Shown piece after piece: positions 25,341 through 34,302 of a stretch of DNA of 64,000 nt (the stretch's first letter is position 1; each line of letters starts with the position of its first letter). The stretch is from positions 1 through 64,000 of the forward strand of contig JASFVP010000007.1 in the NCBI GenBank assembly GCA_050049775.1. Direction: 5' to 3'. The translations under genes and the position numbers were made by a program. A model generated the notes under the pieces. It was not told the DNA's origin and did not search any database. It saw nothing but the letters and a program-made list of their open reading frames with translations. Source of the stretch: JABDQZ01 sp050049775 (lineage in GTDB: Bacteria; Pseudomonadota; Gammaproteobacteria; Chromatiales; Chromatiaceae).

Positions 25341-26690
25341 ATGAAAACCGTGTTCGACTGGTCCTCCTATCGGGATGCCGGCGTTGGTGACGCTTACGCT
25401 GACATCCCCAAAAACGGCGGTGATTTTGCCCGGGCAGTAGCGGTCTGCATCAACAGCAAACAATGTGAAACCGCCACCCGGGGCGTGATGTGCCCCAGTT
25501 ACCGGGTAACCCAGGACAGTAATCTGTCGACCGGCGGACGGGTACGACTGCTCAAAGCGGCACTGAACGCCGATTCACAGCAAAACCTGTATGAGCAAGA
25601 TGACCTTGATGCATCCATGGCGTTATGTGTCGGCTGCAAGGGTTGCAGGCGCGAATGTGAAAACGAAGTGGACATGGCGATGATCAAGGTCGAATACCTG
25701 GCACAGCGTCATGCCCGGCAAGGCATCCCGTTCAGGACACGCTTGCTGGCGAATTTCCCGACACGGTTACACAAAACTCCTGCCTTGAGGCAATTGTTGA
25801 AACTGCGCAATCGTTTCACTTGGCTGGCACGGCTTGCCGAGAACCTGCTCGGCATCAGCGCCAAAGCAAGCTTACCTGTACCGGCCAGACAGACCTATTT
25901 GCAATCCAGGAAAACTGACGCCCCCGCATCGGATCGTCCTGAAGTGGTTCTGCTGATCGACAGCTTCACCAACAACTTCGCACCGGAAAATGTTCTGGCC
26001 GCTACCGAGGTGCTCGAAGCAGCCGGTTACCGCGTGATACCCGCATGCACGACGGATACGACGGAAGATCCGGATCGCCCGCTTTGCTGTGGCCGGACCT
26101 TCATTGCCAACGGCATGGTAGAGCAAGCCAGAGCCGAGGCCAGTAGATTACTGTCAGTATTGCAGGCACACGTCGCGCAAGGACGCCAGATTATCGGTCT
26201 GGAACCGGCCTGCCTGCTTGCCATCCGCGACGACTATCGTTTCCTCAAGCTGGACATGGATGTGACGCCGATAGCAAACCAGAGCTTTTTGTTCGAAGAA
26301 TTCATTGCACGGGAAATCACCGCCAAACGGCTGCAGTTGAACCTCAAGCCGGTCGATACCCGGGGCCAGCCAATACTGGTGCATGGCCATTGTCACCAGA
26401 AAGCTGTTGGTGCGATGAAATCGATGCGCAAGGTGCTCAAGCTCATACCGGAGCTGAAATTTGAAATGATCGAATCTTCCTGCTGCGGTATGGCTGGCAG
26501 TTTCGGCATTGAAAAAGAACACGCAGAAATCGGCAGGCAAATGGCGGAGCTGGCATTATTGCCGACCATACGCGAGCACGAACAGGCGCGCATTCTGGCC
26601 AACGGTTTTTCCTGTCAGCAACAGATCCTGCAAGGTAGTGGCCGACCGGCCTTACATATTGCCCGGTTGTTGCAAGAAGCCATCGTTTAA
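25341..26690 (+). CDS. GlpC/HdrD-like Fe-S oxidoreductase subunit
   Basis: A 449-residue protein built like the Fe-S half of FAD-linked dehydrogenases. Two N-terminal 4Fe-4S motifs are seen, the first from Cys46, Cys51 and GVMCPSYR, the second CVGCKGCRRECENE. Two cysteine-rich CCG domains follow, with RPLCCGRTFIANG near residue 250 and SSCCGMAGSFG near residue 380. The FAD domain usual for D-lactate dehydrogenase-type enzymes is absent and the only partner is the unknown gene upstream. It may pass electrons between a quinone or thiol substrate and a ferredoxin; the substrate is unknown. Confidence 0.82.
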   Translation: MKTVFDWSSYRDAGVGDAYADIPKNGGDFARAVAVCINSKQCETATRGVMCPSYRVTQDSNLSTGGRVRLLKAALNADSQQNLYEQDDLDASMALCVGCKGCRRECENEVDMAMIKVEYLAQRHARQGIPFRTRLLANFPTRLHKTPALRQLLKLRNRFTWLARLAENLLGISAKASLPVPARQTYLQSRKTDAPASDRPEVVLLIDSFTNNFAPENVLAATEVLEAAGYRVIPACTTDTTEDPDRPLCCGRTFIANGMVEQARAEASRLLSVLQAHVAQGRQIIGLEPACLLAIRDDYRFLKLDMDVTPIANQSFLFEEFIAREITAKRLQLNLKPVDTRGQPILVHGHCHQKAVGAMKSMRKVLKLIPELKFEMIESSCCGMAGSFGIEKEHAEIGRQMAELALLPTIREHEQARILANGFSCQQQILQGSGRPALHIARLLQEAIV

Positions 26691-26741
26691 TCAGACCAGG
26701 ACAGACAACGACCAGTTTTACGTTCTATCTGTACAGGCCAC

Positions 26742-27170
26742 TCAACGGATACGATAAGCCGAATGGCATGCAACACAGGCCTGCGTCACTTCGGCGAGGG
26801 CGCTATAAGCCGCCAACGGCTCTCCTTCCTGGGCTTTCAGGGCGAAACGACTGGCGGCCTTGTGCATTTGCGTACCGGTGCTGCGCATAGCCTGTGGCAT
26901 AAACGGCGCCATATGACTTGCCCCATGAGATTGCAGGGAAGTCATGCCAAGGCGGTATTCTGCAATCTCCGCCGCCGCATCCAAATCGCCCACAGCCATC
27001 TTCGACAGGATTTCATTGAATGCGGCCAGATGATCGCGCATGTTCGCCAACATGTGGCTCTGCATCATGTCAGGAAGCTCAACCAGCTCGCGCGAATCGC
27101 CCTCAGCAGACCATGCGGTAACGGTAAACAACAAAGCAGCAACACTGAAAACGGCCGTTATCGACTTCAC
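26742..27170 (-). CDS. Periplasmic cytochrome c'-like protein
   Basis: A 142-residue protein with a Sec signal peptide (residues 1-22, cleavage after AWSA), a four-helix-like body and a single C-terminal haem motif CVACHSAYRIR. A haem site close to the C-terminus is typical of cytochrome c' (class II), which binds NO or CO. The start overlaps the stop of the upstream small membrane protein gene (ATGA). Confidence 0.8.
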   Translation of the reverse strand: MKSITAVFSVAALLFTVTAWSAEGDSRELVELPDMMQSHMLANMRDHLAAFNEILSKMAVGDLDAAAEIAEYRLGMTSLQSHGASHMAPFMPQAMRSTGTQMHKAASRFALKAQEGEPLAAYSALAEVTQACVACHSAYRIR

Positions 27171-27547
27171 AATATTTTTCCTTTTTCATCCTTACTGCTG
27201 ATTTCTTTGCCCTGGTCCCCACTTCTACCCAGGCGATACGAATCGAGGATACCGATGATCCACAACCCAAGTAACAGCATTGAAGCCATATTGGTGGATG
27301 CTTCAGTTGCCTGAGACTGACGGGACACCAGTTCGGTTATGGCGGCTGCGTCAGGCGGAACCTCACCACTTTGTACTTTTGCCATGACCTCGGCAGCCGT
27401 ATCCACAGCTACTGAAACGATAAAATACAACGATACCGCTGAAATTCCGGCAATAATAACGCCACGCACATACTGCTTTAGATACAGATGCCCGAAGCCG
27501 GGAAACACCAGGCCGGAGAGAAGAGCCGCTTTGGTTGATTGCTTCAC
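27167..27547 (-). CDS. Small membrane protein
   Basis: About 126 residues from GTG 27547 (GGAAAC upstream), opening VKQSTKAALLSGLVFPGFGHLYLKQ, a pattern common in small multi-pass proteins of unknown function. Two or three membrane segments, with a polar C-terminus. The frame is open to 27625 but lacks a good start there. It is coupled to the cytochrome c'-like gene. Confidence 0.6.
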   Translation of the reverse strand: MKQSTKAALLSGLVFPGFGHLYLKQYVRGVIIAGISAVSLYFIVSVAVDTAAEVMAKVQSGEVPPDAAAITELVSRQSQATEASTNMASMLLLGLWIIGILDSYRLGRSGDQGKEISSKDEKGKIL

Positions 27548-27640
27548 AAACTGTTTCCAGTGGCCAGCTAAAGAAACAGCATACCGAAAATAACCGGCAT
27601 GTGGTGCAACGCAGTCAAAAAACAAGGCCTCACTTCCACT

Positions 27641-29212
27641 TCACCAATGAGTAATCACCAGTGCTATCCCCAGTACAACCAGAATCACGCTGTACAGACG
27701 ATAATCCTGCCACCAGACGAGCTCCGCCTGTCGCTCCATGGTGTCATGATGGAAGGTGAAATCCCTCACCTGCTGCTCGCGCGGCGCAGCCGTGATCGAG
27801 CTGACCGTAACAAAGATGATCCCCGAGACGAGCACCAGCAGCCCGGCCACGATGGTGAAATGCAGCGTCAGGATATCCAGCAGTGACAACACGAAAAACA
27901 CGGCCGATGCCGCATGACCGCCCGCCAGGGTGGCAATGGCGCCAGTGGCAGTCGCACGCTTCCAGAACAGTCCGAGAATAAATACCACCACGACCGGGGA
28001 TACCAGGTAAGCGAGCGCTGACTGCAAGTAGTGAAACAGTCCGGGAAAGTTATCGATGAAAGGGGAAATCGAAGCCGCCAGCAACATAAACAACAGGATA
28101 AAACCACGTCCGACCCACATGGTTTTCTGCGCTGACCAACGGCGTTTTTCAGGTTGCACGAAGTCCATGGTCATCAGGGTCGATGCACTATTGAGGGTTG
28201 AATCAATGCTGGACATGATGGCCGCCAACAAGCCGGCCATGACCAACCCGACCAGACCGGCCGGCAGCAGTTGCGTTACCAGCGTGGGGAATACCGCATC
28301 GGCATTGTCCAGCTTCGGCAGGAACATACCCGCCATGACGCCCGGCAATACCATGATATAGAGCACCGGCAGTTTCAGGAAACCGGCGAACAGCACACCC
28401 CAGCGTGCGTGTGCAATACTGCGCGCGCCCAGCACACGCTGCACAATGAACTGGTTGGTACACCAGAAATAAAAACCCAGGATCGGCACACCAACCAGCG
28501 TACCCAGCCATGGCAGATTGGGATCATCCAGCGGCAACATCAGCGACAGATTCTGCTGTGGCGTTGCCGCCACGATCGCGGCCCAGGAAAAATCGATTTG
28601 CGCGAAACTCAGATAACTGACCATGCACGCACCGATCAGCAGGATCACCGCCTGTAACACGTCGGTATAAACCACCGCGGCCAGGCCACCCGCCGCGGTG
28701 TACAGACCAGCGACCAGCGCCAGCCCGAGGCAAGTGGTGAACAGATCCAGTTCGGGATAAAACACTTTCAGCACAATGGCGCCGGCAAACAGTGTCCCGG
28801 CGGTATCGACCACGACATTCGAGAACAGCGTCAGTGCGGAAAAATACAGTCGTGATCGCCGGTCAAAACGTCGTTCAAGAAACTCGGGCACGGTCGTGAT
28901 CCGCGCATTGAGGTAATAAGGGATCAGGAATACCGCAAAGAACACCAACACAAATGCCGCCATCCATTCGTAGTTGGATACCGCGATACCCCAGGTGTAG
29001 GCCGCGCCGGACAACCCCACCAGCGTCGTGCTGGAGATATTGGAAGCAAACAGCGAAAACCCGACCGGTACCCAGCCGAGCCGGCGACCGGCAAGAAACA
29101 GATCCTCACCACTGTGCGTGCGACTCGCCATGCGCAGGCCGATGTACAACACCAGGACAAGATAAGTCCCGATGACAGCGAGATCCAGTGTACTGAGGCT
29201 GGCCGCAGGCAA
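27641..29212 (-). CDS. Sodium:solute symporter (SSS/SLC5 family)
   Basis: A roughly 520-residue membrane transporter with 13-14 helices. Family signatures: GRRLGWVPVGFSLFASNISSTTLVGLSGAAY near residues 43-73, AGGLAAVVYTDVLQ, and the Na+-site region GLVMAGLLAAIMSSIDSTLNS near residue 320. Closest in layout to SGLT-type sugar or myo-inositol carriers. No ATG fits; TTG 29212 is the only start in frame and has no clear ribosome site, so the N-terminus is uncertain. Confidence 0.85.
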   Translation of the reverse strand: MPAASLSTLDLAVIGTYLVLVLYIGLRMASRTHSGEDLFLAGRRLGWVPVGFSLFASNISSTTLVGLSGAAYTWGIAVSNYEWMAAFVLVFFAVFLIPYYLNARITTVPEFLERRFDRRSRLYFSALTLFSNVVVDTAGTLFAGAIVLKVFYPELDLFTTCLGLALVAGLYTAAGGLAAVVYTDVLQAVILLIGACMVSYLSFAQIDFSWAAIVAATPQQNLSLMLPLDDPNLPWLGTLVGVPILGFYFWCTNQFIVQRVLGARSIAHARWGVLFAGFLKLPVLYIMVLPGVMAGMFLPKLDNADAVFPTLVTQLLPAGLVGLVMAGLLAAIMSSIDSTLNSASTLMTMDFVQPEKRRWSAQKTMWVGRGFILLFMLLAASISPFIDNFPGLFHYLQSALAYLVSPVVVVFILGLFWKRATATGAIATLAGGHAASAVFFVLSLLDILTLHFTIVAGLLVLVSGIIFVTVSSITAAPREQQVRDFTFHHDTMERQAELVWWQDYRLYSVILVVLGIALVITHW

Positions 29213-29405
29213 ACCGGTTAATGATCAGGATTGATTGGCATAAGGCACAGGTTAGGCAAACGCCTGCATCGGCGTCAAGTCATGCGAGAGTGAAGATGAG
29301 TGGTGAAACTGATTGACTGTGCGCCGATTAATCCAGACAGGGCGCCAGATTGATCGCAAAATATTCTTTCACATGAAGCTGTGTCTACCCTGCTCCATTT
29401 GACGG

Positions 29406-29735
29406 CTAGTCGAATATTGTCCACGCGAGAAAAATCGCCGAATAAAAAATAAGCGCCGAGCATAAAATCGAGATAACAGCTCCGACGATCAATGTAGACC
29501 AGGGTTTGTAATCCGACCTTTTCTTCATTTCAGCGTTAAAGACCAGGGTAGAGAGCACCACCCCTCCAATCAGCAGGAAAATTCCGCCCAACACAGCGGA
29601 CAAAGCCATCTTTACAGCAAGTGCGATTGGGAAATAGATCGCCTTCTTCCGGAAAAGCCCGTAAATATTGCCTGCTATCCAGAAACTTCCGACACTAACG
29701 AAGGTAATGGCAAGAAAGTAAACAACGAGAACCAT
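29406..29735 (-). CDS. Small hypothetical membrane protein
   Basis: A 109-residue protein with three hydrophobic segments. No family recognised. AT-rich codon use unlike the nif genes places it in the acquired island that runs to about 32.3 kb. Confidence 0.55.
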   Translation of the reverse strand: MVLVVYFLAITFVSVGSFWIAGNIYGLFRKKAIYFPIALAVKMALSAVLGGIFLLIGGVVLSTLVFNAEMKKRSDYKPWSTLIVGAVISILCSALIFYSAIFLAWTIFD

Positions 29736-29936
29736 TAATTATATTTGCTGTCTTAAAATTCCGTATGATTGCTTGCAAGTATAGAACCTCGAAAAATATA
29801 TTCAGATTCCATTCACGCTGCCCCGCAGGGCTGGGCTTTGACAAGCAAACCTAAAAGCTGAAGCTTTCGTGATAGAGTTACAAACTTTAATTAAGAGATA
29901 CCGACCATCCGATTTTAAAGACTTTCCAATTAACTT

Positions 29937-30341
29937 ATGAATATAGAGATTGATCATGAAGTGGATACCGGAACTGTTTTATTCAGAATTTCCGGCAATG
30001 TTGTTATTTCTGAAGTCAAACCATATGTAACTGTTTCCACGAACCAGGTTGACGAACTAAAGAAATTCGTTGACAGGTATATCGAAGGCGATTTTGGGTT
30101 TATCAGCATCCGGTCAAGAAAAAATGAAATCTCCATCAATCCATCTGTATGGGAAGATGTATTTAAAAAAGTGCCAAATATGTGCGCTTTTGCTCTACTG
30201 ACAAATAGTGAAATAACGGCAGAAAACTTTATCCATATTGAGAAGCCCGTTATTGAAATGTATCGAAAAGGCTTTCCAGCGATGGTCTTCAATAATCTGG
30301 AAGAAGCTTATGTATGGGTATCTAGCCAGATAAGAGAATAA
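29937..30341 (+). CDS. Hypothetical protein, possibly STAS/SpoIIAA-like
   Basis: A 134-residue soluble protein with alternating strands and helices; the C-terminal MVFNNLEEAYVWVSSQ is reminiscent of STAS-type domains, but this is weak. AT-rich orphan gene. Confidence 0.55.
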   Translation: MNIEIDHEVDTGTVLFRISGNVVISEVKPYVTVSTNQVDELKKFVDRYIEGDFGFISIRSRKNEISINPSVWEDVFKKVPNMCAFALLTNSEITAENFIHIEKPVIEMYRKGFPAMVFNNLEEAYVWVSSQIRE

Positions 30342-30361
30342 GCTGTCTAAATAAATAAGAT

Positions 30362-30381
30362 TAAACTTACTCTGACCCCAT
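30362..30381. repeat. Short repeat with ACTCTGACCCCAT core, copy 1
   Basis: TAAACTTACTCTGACCCCAT. A second copy at 30702-30721 differs at two positions. The core, GGGGTCAGAGT on the other strand, recurs in many proteobacterial genomes near small mobile or REP-type elements. Confidence 0.5.
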
Positions 30382-30445
30382 CAAGTTGGGACCGACTTGT
30401 TAAGCACATTCTAACACTCGCAATATACCTAACGAAGCAGACAAT

Positions 30446-30652
30446 CTAGCCATCTAAATATTTTGGTTTTAATTCTGGACATAATTCGAATATTTCATTC
30501 TGAATTTCATATATATTTGTGAGTGCCTCACCTACTTTGTACATGTTTTTTTCTTTATCCAGATTAATATCTCTGATCACTGAAGCAGCTTCATCCAATT
30601 TCTCAGCAGCTTCTTTCAAGAGAGCATTAAGATCTTCTAAATTTTTTTTCAT
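30446..30652 (-). CDS. Small helical hypothetical protein
   Basis: A 68-residue, mostly helical, acidic protein from ATG 30652. No family recognised. It sits between two copies of the ACTCTGACCCCAT repeat, in the AT-rich island. Confidence 0.45.
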   Translation of the reverse strand: MKKNLEDLNALLKEAAEKLDEAASVIRDINLDKEKNMYKVGEALTNIYEIQNEIFELCPELKPKYLDG

Positions 30653-30701
30653 GTCTTTGCACATAGCGGTTTAGGGAAGAAAGTAATCAATGTAGTCAGA
30701 A

Positions 30702-30721
30702 TAAATTAACTCTGACCCCAT
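30702..30721. repeat. Short repeat with ACTCTGACCCCAT core, copy 2
   Basis: TAAATTAACTCTGACCCCAT, same orientation as the copy at 30362-30381. Confidence 0.5.
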
Positions 30722-30736
30722 TTAGTTCTTGATGCA

Positions 30737-31162
30737 TTAATCAATACCCATTACCCATAATAAAGATGCAAGGTTTTTCCCTTCTCGAACAATCACGCCA
30801 GTATCAATAGTCGCTTCCGTGATTGGCGAAAAGGACCAAGCATGGCTTTTATTATTGTATGGAACATCACTATTGGTATAGAACCTTGCTTGTTCGTGGT
30901 AAGCTCCAATAAATTCCTTAGCGATTTGTTCTGCCATTCCCTTTCCCAGCCTTTTAGCTCCGTAACAAAGATCATTACTTAAAGCTGAGATTAATAATTG
31001 AATCGCATCTTTTCTTGATATCTCAGATAGCTTTAGGTCTTCGTATACGATGCGTGGATCAGCTCTTAAAGCTTGACCCTTGTCACGCCACTCAACACCA
31101 TCAAATGTGAGAAAGATTCCATTTCCTCTCAGCGAGTTCTGAATTTTTTGCTCGAGGTTCAT
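30737..31162 (-). CDS. Hypothetical cassette-type protein
   Basis: A 141-residue soluble protein with no recognised family. It lies directly downstream of the attC-like site at 31174-31243 on the same strand, the position of a gene in an integron cassette. AT-rich codon use. Confidence 0.6.
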   Translation of the reverse strand: MNLEQKIQNSLRGNGIFLTFDGVEWRDKGQALRADPRIVYEDLKLSEISRKDAIQLLISALSNDLCYGAKRLGKGMAEQIAKEFIGAYHEQARFYTNSDVPYNNKSHAWSFSPITEATIDTGVIVREGKNLASLLWVMGID

Positions 31163-31173
31163 TTCATTCTTTT

Positions 31174-31243
31174 AGTGCATAACGCCAAACATCAGCCGAC
31201 CACAACGGAGCGCGGCTGGATGTACTTGTTGGCTGTAATCATG
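31174..31243 (-). other. attC-like recombination site
   Basis: On the minus strand AGCCAAC opens the element, then ACATCCAGCCG pairs with CGGCTGATGT with a single extrahelical base, and the element closes with GCGTTATGC. Length, imperfect inverted repeat, extra base and GTT end match integron attC sites. The left simple site (GTTATGC) departs from GTTRRRY at one base. No integrase gene is seen in the window. Confidence 0.5.
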
Positions 31244-32135
31244 TTGTTAACCAATCTCTAACCTCGCCAAGTGGCAACGAGAGATACTGGATAAGTTCCT
31301 CAATCCTTAGCTCAACAAAAGTGACCGCATCATTAAAATCGCCAATCATTAATTCTGGGACAGAACTGCCAGTCTCGCTGCCGAGGGTGAAGGCTGCTGC
31401 TGAGATAGAGTCTCTAACATAGTTGGGTGTAAGCGTGTCTCTCAGAAATTCTACATTCTCAGGTAACCACGACTGATCAAAGATGTGACCATCTGTCTCC
31501 CAGGGAACTGGTGCTCCACCCCCAGCATCAGGGGTCCATGGTGAAAATATTGGATTCCTGTCCTCTGTATACATCAAAACGGATGCGTATTGAAGTACAC
31601 CGCACGCCCTACCTATCGTTGAGCAACTCCACCACTCTTTCCAGAAATTACTAATATCAGGAAAGACGGTGCCAATGGTACCAATGGTGTAGATCCATGA
31701 ATAAGGGCTAGCATGCATGCCTGAGAATGATAGTTTTCTCTCCATATCGATCTTGTCGAGTATGGCTTGCCACATGAATTCAGAGACTGCTTGCCGTTGA
31801 CGTAGCGAGAGCAGATCGTGAAAGCCAGTGTGCTTCGCTAAGGCAGCAGAAAATTGCTCGACGAATCCAGCGTAAATGGATTCGTGGGACGCCATCAGGT
31901 CATCCTGCCATGCAGAAAGACAAACCGGTAACAGAAAAAGGAAAAGATCTGTTTGAATCTCCTGATACATCAGGTCGTCGGCGTAGCTGTATAAGTCGAT
32001 TGGATCTGGATTTTCATCGCATCGACAAAGCCGCGGATAGTGACTCGCATCGTAGTCGAACGGTTCTTGAGTGATGGCTGACGGCAGCATGGGATGACCC
32101 AATGCAGATATTACATCATGTACGTTTGCCGTCAT
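31239..32135 (-). CDS. Hypothetical protein in cassette-like setting
   Basis: A 298-residue soluble protein with no family recognised; Trp-rich middle part (ISNFWKEWWSCSTIGRACG). Its stop abuts the attC-like site and a hairpin element lies just upstream of its start, so the unit resembles one integron cassette. Confidence 0.6.
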   Translation of the reverse strand: MTANVHDVISALGHPMLPSAITQEPFDYDASHYPRLCRCDENPDPIDLYSYADDLMYQEIQTDLFLFLLPVCLSAWQDDLMASHESIYAGFVEQFSAALAKHTGFHDLLSLRQRQAVSEFMWQAILDKIDMERKLSFSGMHASPYSWIYTIGTIGTVFPDISNFWKEWWSCSTIGRACGVLQYASVLMYTEDRNPIFSPWTPDAGGGAPVPWETDGHIFDQSWLPENVEFLRDTLTPNYVRDSISAAAFTLGSETGSSVPELMIGDFNDAVTFVELRIEELIQYLSLPLGEVRDWLTT

Positions 32136-32166
32136 TTGTTAACGTACCTTTTCTTCAGCCAACAGT

Positions 32167-32216
32167 GAAATATATAGACGCTTCCAAATCTGAGATATAG
32201 AGAAGCGCTATATTTC
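32167..32216. repeat. AT-rich hairpin sharing a 15-base core with 58199-58213
   Basis: GAAATATATAGACGCTTC pairs imperfectly with GAAGCGCTATATTTC. It includes GAGATATAGAGAAGC (32192-32206), found again in inverted orientation at 58199-58213. In both places the element lies just upstream of an AT-rich orphan gene and runs into a GTTGGCT or GTTAGGC end. Confidence 0.6.
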
Positions 32217-32420
32217 AATAGAAACGATCAAAGAAAAACCAGACAACCAATTGTAATATTAGGATTTCCCTGGAAATTTTCTTTCATTTCATTCTGAAAT
32301 ATACAGAAATATCCATGTCAGCAAAATTAAAAATATTTCCTGCCAGGCAGGACCCAAAGCATTTTTGTTTTAAATTGTCAGAAGTATTGCACGATCGACA
32401 AATGAGGGCGTGGTCAGCTT
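32217..32420. other. AT-rich intergenic, edge of island
   Basis: No gene is supported here; short frames have no ribosome site. It marks the border between the AT-rich island and the nif genes, which begin with draG. Confidence 0.4.
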
Positions 32421-33374
32421 TCAGTTCGACTGCCGCGACAGCCTGATGAGTTCCAGCGCCTGCTCCTGACAAGATTGATGGATTTCGGACTGCAGTGACC
32501 TTAGCCATTTCCCTGGAATTGCGTCCTGACCATAGAGCACACCAGCCAGCATACCGGCAATCGCCCCGGTGGTGTCGGAATCCCCACCGCGATTGACGAC
32601 ATCAATGAGAATATCGGTGAAATTGTCGTGTGCAAAAAAGGCCTGGAACACGACCTGCAGGGTTTCGACAATCCAGCCGCTGGGGTTTTCGACTTTGCGT
32701 CGATCGTGGCGGTAGCATTTGTGTTGTGTGACAAGGTCATCGACATGCTGTTGCAATGCACTTTTTGGCTCGCCTTTTAAGGCACTGACCAGCATCCTGA
32801 GGGTGGTTTCCGTGCCGGCATCGGCGACCGGATTATTGTGTGTGACATGTGACTGGATCCTGGATGCCTGGATCATCTGCTCTTCCGGCGCATTCCAGTA
32901 AAACAGTGCAATCGGCAGGCAACGCATGCAGGCGCCATTGCCGGCATCGTATTCATTCACAGGTACTTGCGCCTGACCACTGGTGCGATAATGCACGATA
33001 CCGCGGCGTACGGTGTTGCCGATATCCACTGGTTTACTGCGCATCCAGTCGCTGAATGCCTCGGCCACCGCTTGTGCGTCAACGCCACGGCGCTCAAGTA
33101 TCGACGCACCCAATGCCAGACTCATCTCGGTGTCATCGGTGACCATGCCAGCTTTGAGATTCAGCCAGCCACCACCGATAATTTTGTCATGCACGCCGTG
33201 TTTTTCACGGATCTCGGCCGGCGTCATGAATTCGGTGGTGGCACCGAGCGCATCACCAATGGCCAGGCCCAGATAGGCGCCGACGGCGCGCTGCTCGATA
33301 CCGGGACTCACATCAGCCGTTAATTCGGATTCCGGCAATGACGACCTATTCTTCCGGTCCGAAGCAGTTGGCAT
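32421..33374 (-). CDS. draG: ADP-ribosyl-[dinitrogen reductase] hydrolase
   Basis: A DraG of about 305-317 residues that removes ADP-ribose from NifH Arg101 and restores activity. Metal-site motifs of the family are all present: IGDALGATTEF, VTDDTEMSLALG, GDAGNGACMRCLPI-type (here YDAGNGACMRC), HNNPVADAG, and NRGGDSDTTGAIAGMLAG near the C-terminus. ATG 33374 overlaps nifQ; TTG 33338, with AGG upstream, would avoid that and give an N-terminus closer to Rhodospirillum DraG. Last gene of the nifB operon. Confidence 0.92.
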   Translation of the reverse strand: MPTASDRKNRSSLPESELTADVSPGIEQRAVGAYLGLAIGDALGATTEFMTPAEIREKHGVHDKIIGGGWLNLKAGMVTDDTEMSLALGASILERRGVDAQAVAEAFSDWMRSKPVDIGNTVRRGIVHYRTSGQAQVPVNEYDAGNGACMRCLPIALFYWNAPEEQMIQASRIQSHVTHNNPVADAGTETTLRMLVSALKGEPKSALQQHVDDLVTQHKCYRHDRRKVENPSGWIVETLQVVFQAFFAHDNFTDILIDVVNRGGDSDTTGAIAGMLAGVLYGQDAIPGKWLRSLQSEIHQSCQEQALELIRLSRQSN

Positions 33375-33921
33375 AATCGGCGCAAACTTCACAGCTTGGT
33401 GAACGGCAAGTGTAAATACCTTCGGTTTCGCACAACTGCTTGTAGAGGAATTTCTTCCACTTCATGTCCTTGTCGTTGCGCTTTGCCAGTGGTGCGAAAT
33501 TATCCAGCATCAGCTTCGACAGGTCGGCGCGCTGCCACAGACCCAGGTCCTGCCACAGATGATCGTTGCCGAGACATCCTGCAATGACGATTTCCGCCAT
33601 ACAGGTTTCAACAGCGCTACGGCCACTGCGATTCTGCATGAGTAGCTTGTGCAGGTCCTGCATTTCATCAAGACGCTGGCGATCTACCGGTCTGCCCGGG
33701 TTTTCAAACAGCGTGATGTCAAACTGCGGGAAGTGCTGCCGCAGCATGTTGTAAAAGCCGGCTTCACCCAGCCCCAGCCAGTCCGGCATGCTGCCGACGC
33801 CGGTCGCCCAGGATGCCAGCATGCACGCCAGAGTTTCCTCAACCGGGTCGCCCCGGCGCGCTGCCATCAGCCTGCCGTAGAGTTGCTGGGTTGTTTCAGC
33901 CTGTACAGCCGGCGCTGCCAT
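33346..33921 (-). CDS. nifQ: NifQ, molybdenum carrier for FeMo-co
   Basis: A 191-residue protein whose C-terminus holds the NifQ cluster motif C-x4-C-xx-C-x5-C (CRSPSCEVCADYANC), which binds a Mo-Fe-S cluster. NifQ hands Mo to the NifEN/NifH cofactor-insertion step. The ATG at 33921 overlaps the stop of the FeSII-like gene, with GAGG upstream. Its presence fits the modABC molybdate importer further along. Confidence 0.9.
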   Translation of the reverse strand: MAAPAVQAETTQQLYGRLMAARRGDPVEETLACMLASWATGVGSMPDWLGLGEAGFYNMLRQHFPQFDITLFENPGRPVDRQRLDEMQDLHKLLMQNRSGRSAVETCMAEIVIAGCLGNDHLWQDLGLWQRADLSKLMLDNFAPLAKRNDKDMKWKKFLYKQLCETEGIYTCRSPSCEVCADYANCFGPEE

Positions 33922-34277
33922 CACATGGCCTCGTATTCCACGAGTACGTCTTCATCGCGCGGGATGAACTGACAGGCCAGGCGCCATTCGCTGGGCAGGT
34001 CATCCACAATCATCTGCTCCAGTTCTTCCTTGCTGATTTTGCCCATTTCACGCAACACCTTCTTTTCCTTTTCTTCCAGGTGATAACCCATCGGCGTCTT
34101 GTCGCCCAGGTATTTGACGTGAATCACGCAACTGCCACACTCGCCATCGCCACAGTCGAAGTTGATGGGAATCTTGTTGACCTGTGCGATCTTGAGTACG
34201 GTTTCGGTAAAGCTGCCCGCGACAGCGTAGACAGTCTTGTCCTTGTATCCGGGATTGCTGAATGTAATTAACGGCAT
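33921..34277 (-). CDS. Shethna FeSII-like [2Fe-2S] ferredoxin
   Basis: A 118-residue [2Fe-2S] protein with ligand loop CGDGECGSC (residues about 41-49) and a last Cys in EWRLACQ. The overall pattern (AVAG start region, IPINFDC, EEKEKKVLREMGKI, DLPSEWRLACQ, DEDVLVEY) follows closely what I remember of Azotobacter vinelandii FeSII, which locks nitrogenase in an O2-tolerant complex. ATG 34277 with GTAGGAGA. It lies in the nifB operon after another ferredoxin and FprA. Confidence 0.8.
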   Translation of the reverse strand: MPLITFSNPGYKDKTVYAVAGSFTETVLKIAQVNKIPINFDCGDGECGSCVIHVKYLGDKTPMGYHLEEKEKKVLREMGKISKEELEQMIVDDLPSEWRLACQFIPRDEDVLVEYEAM

Positions 34278-34302
34278 GATTATTCTCCTACTTCGTTTTG
34301 TA

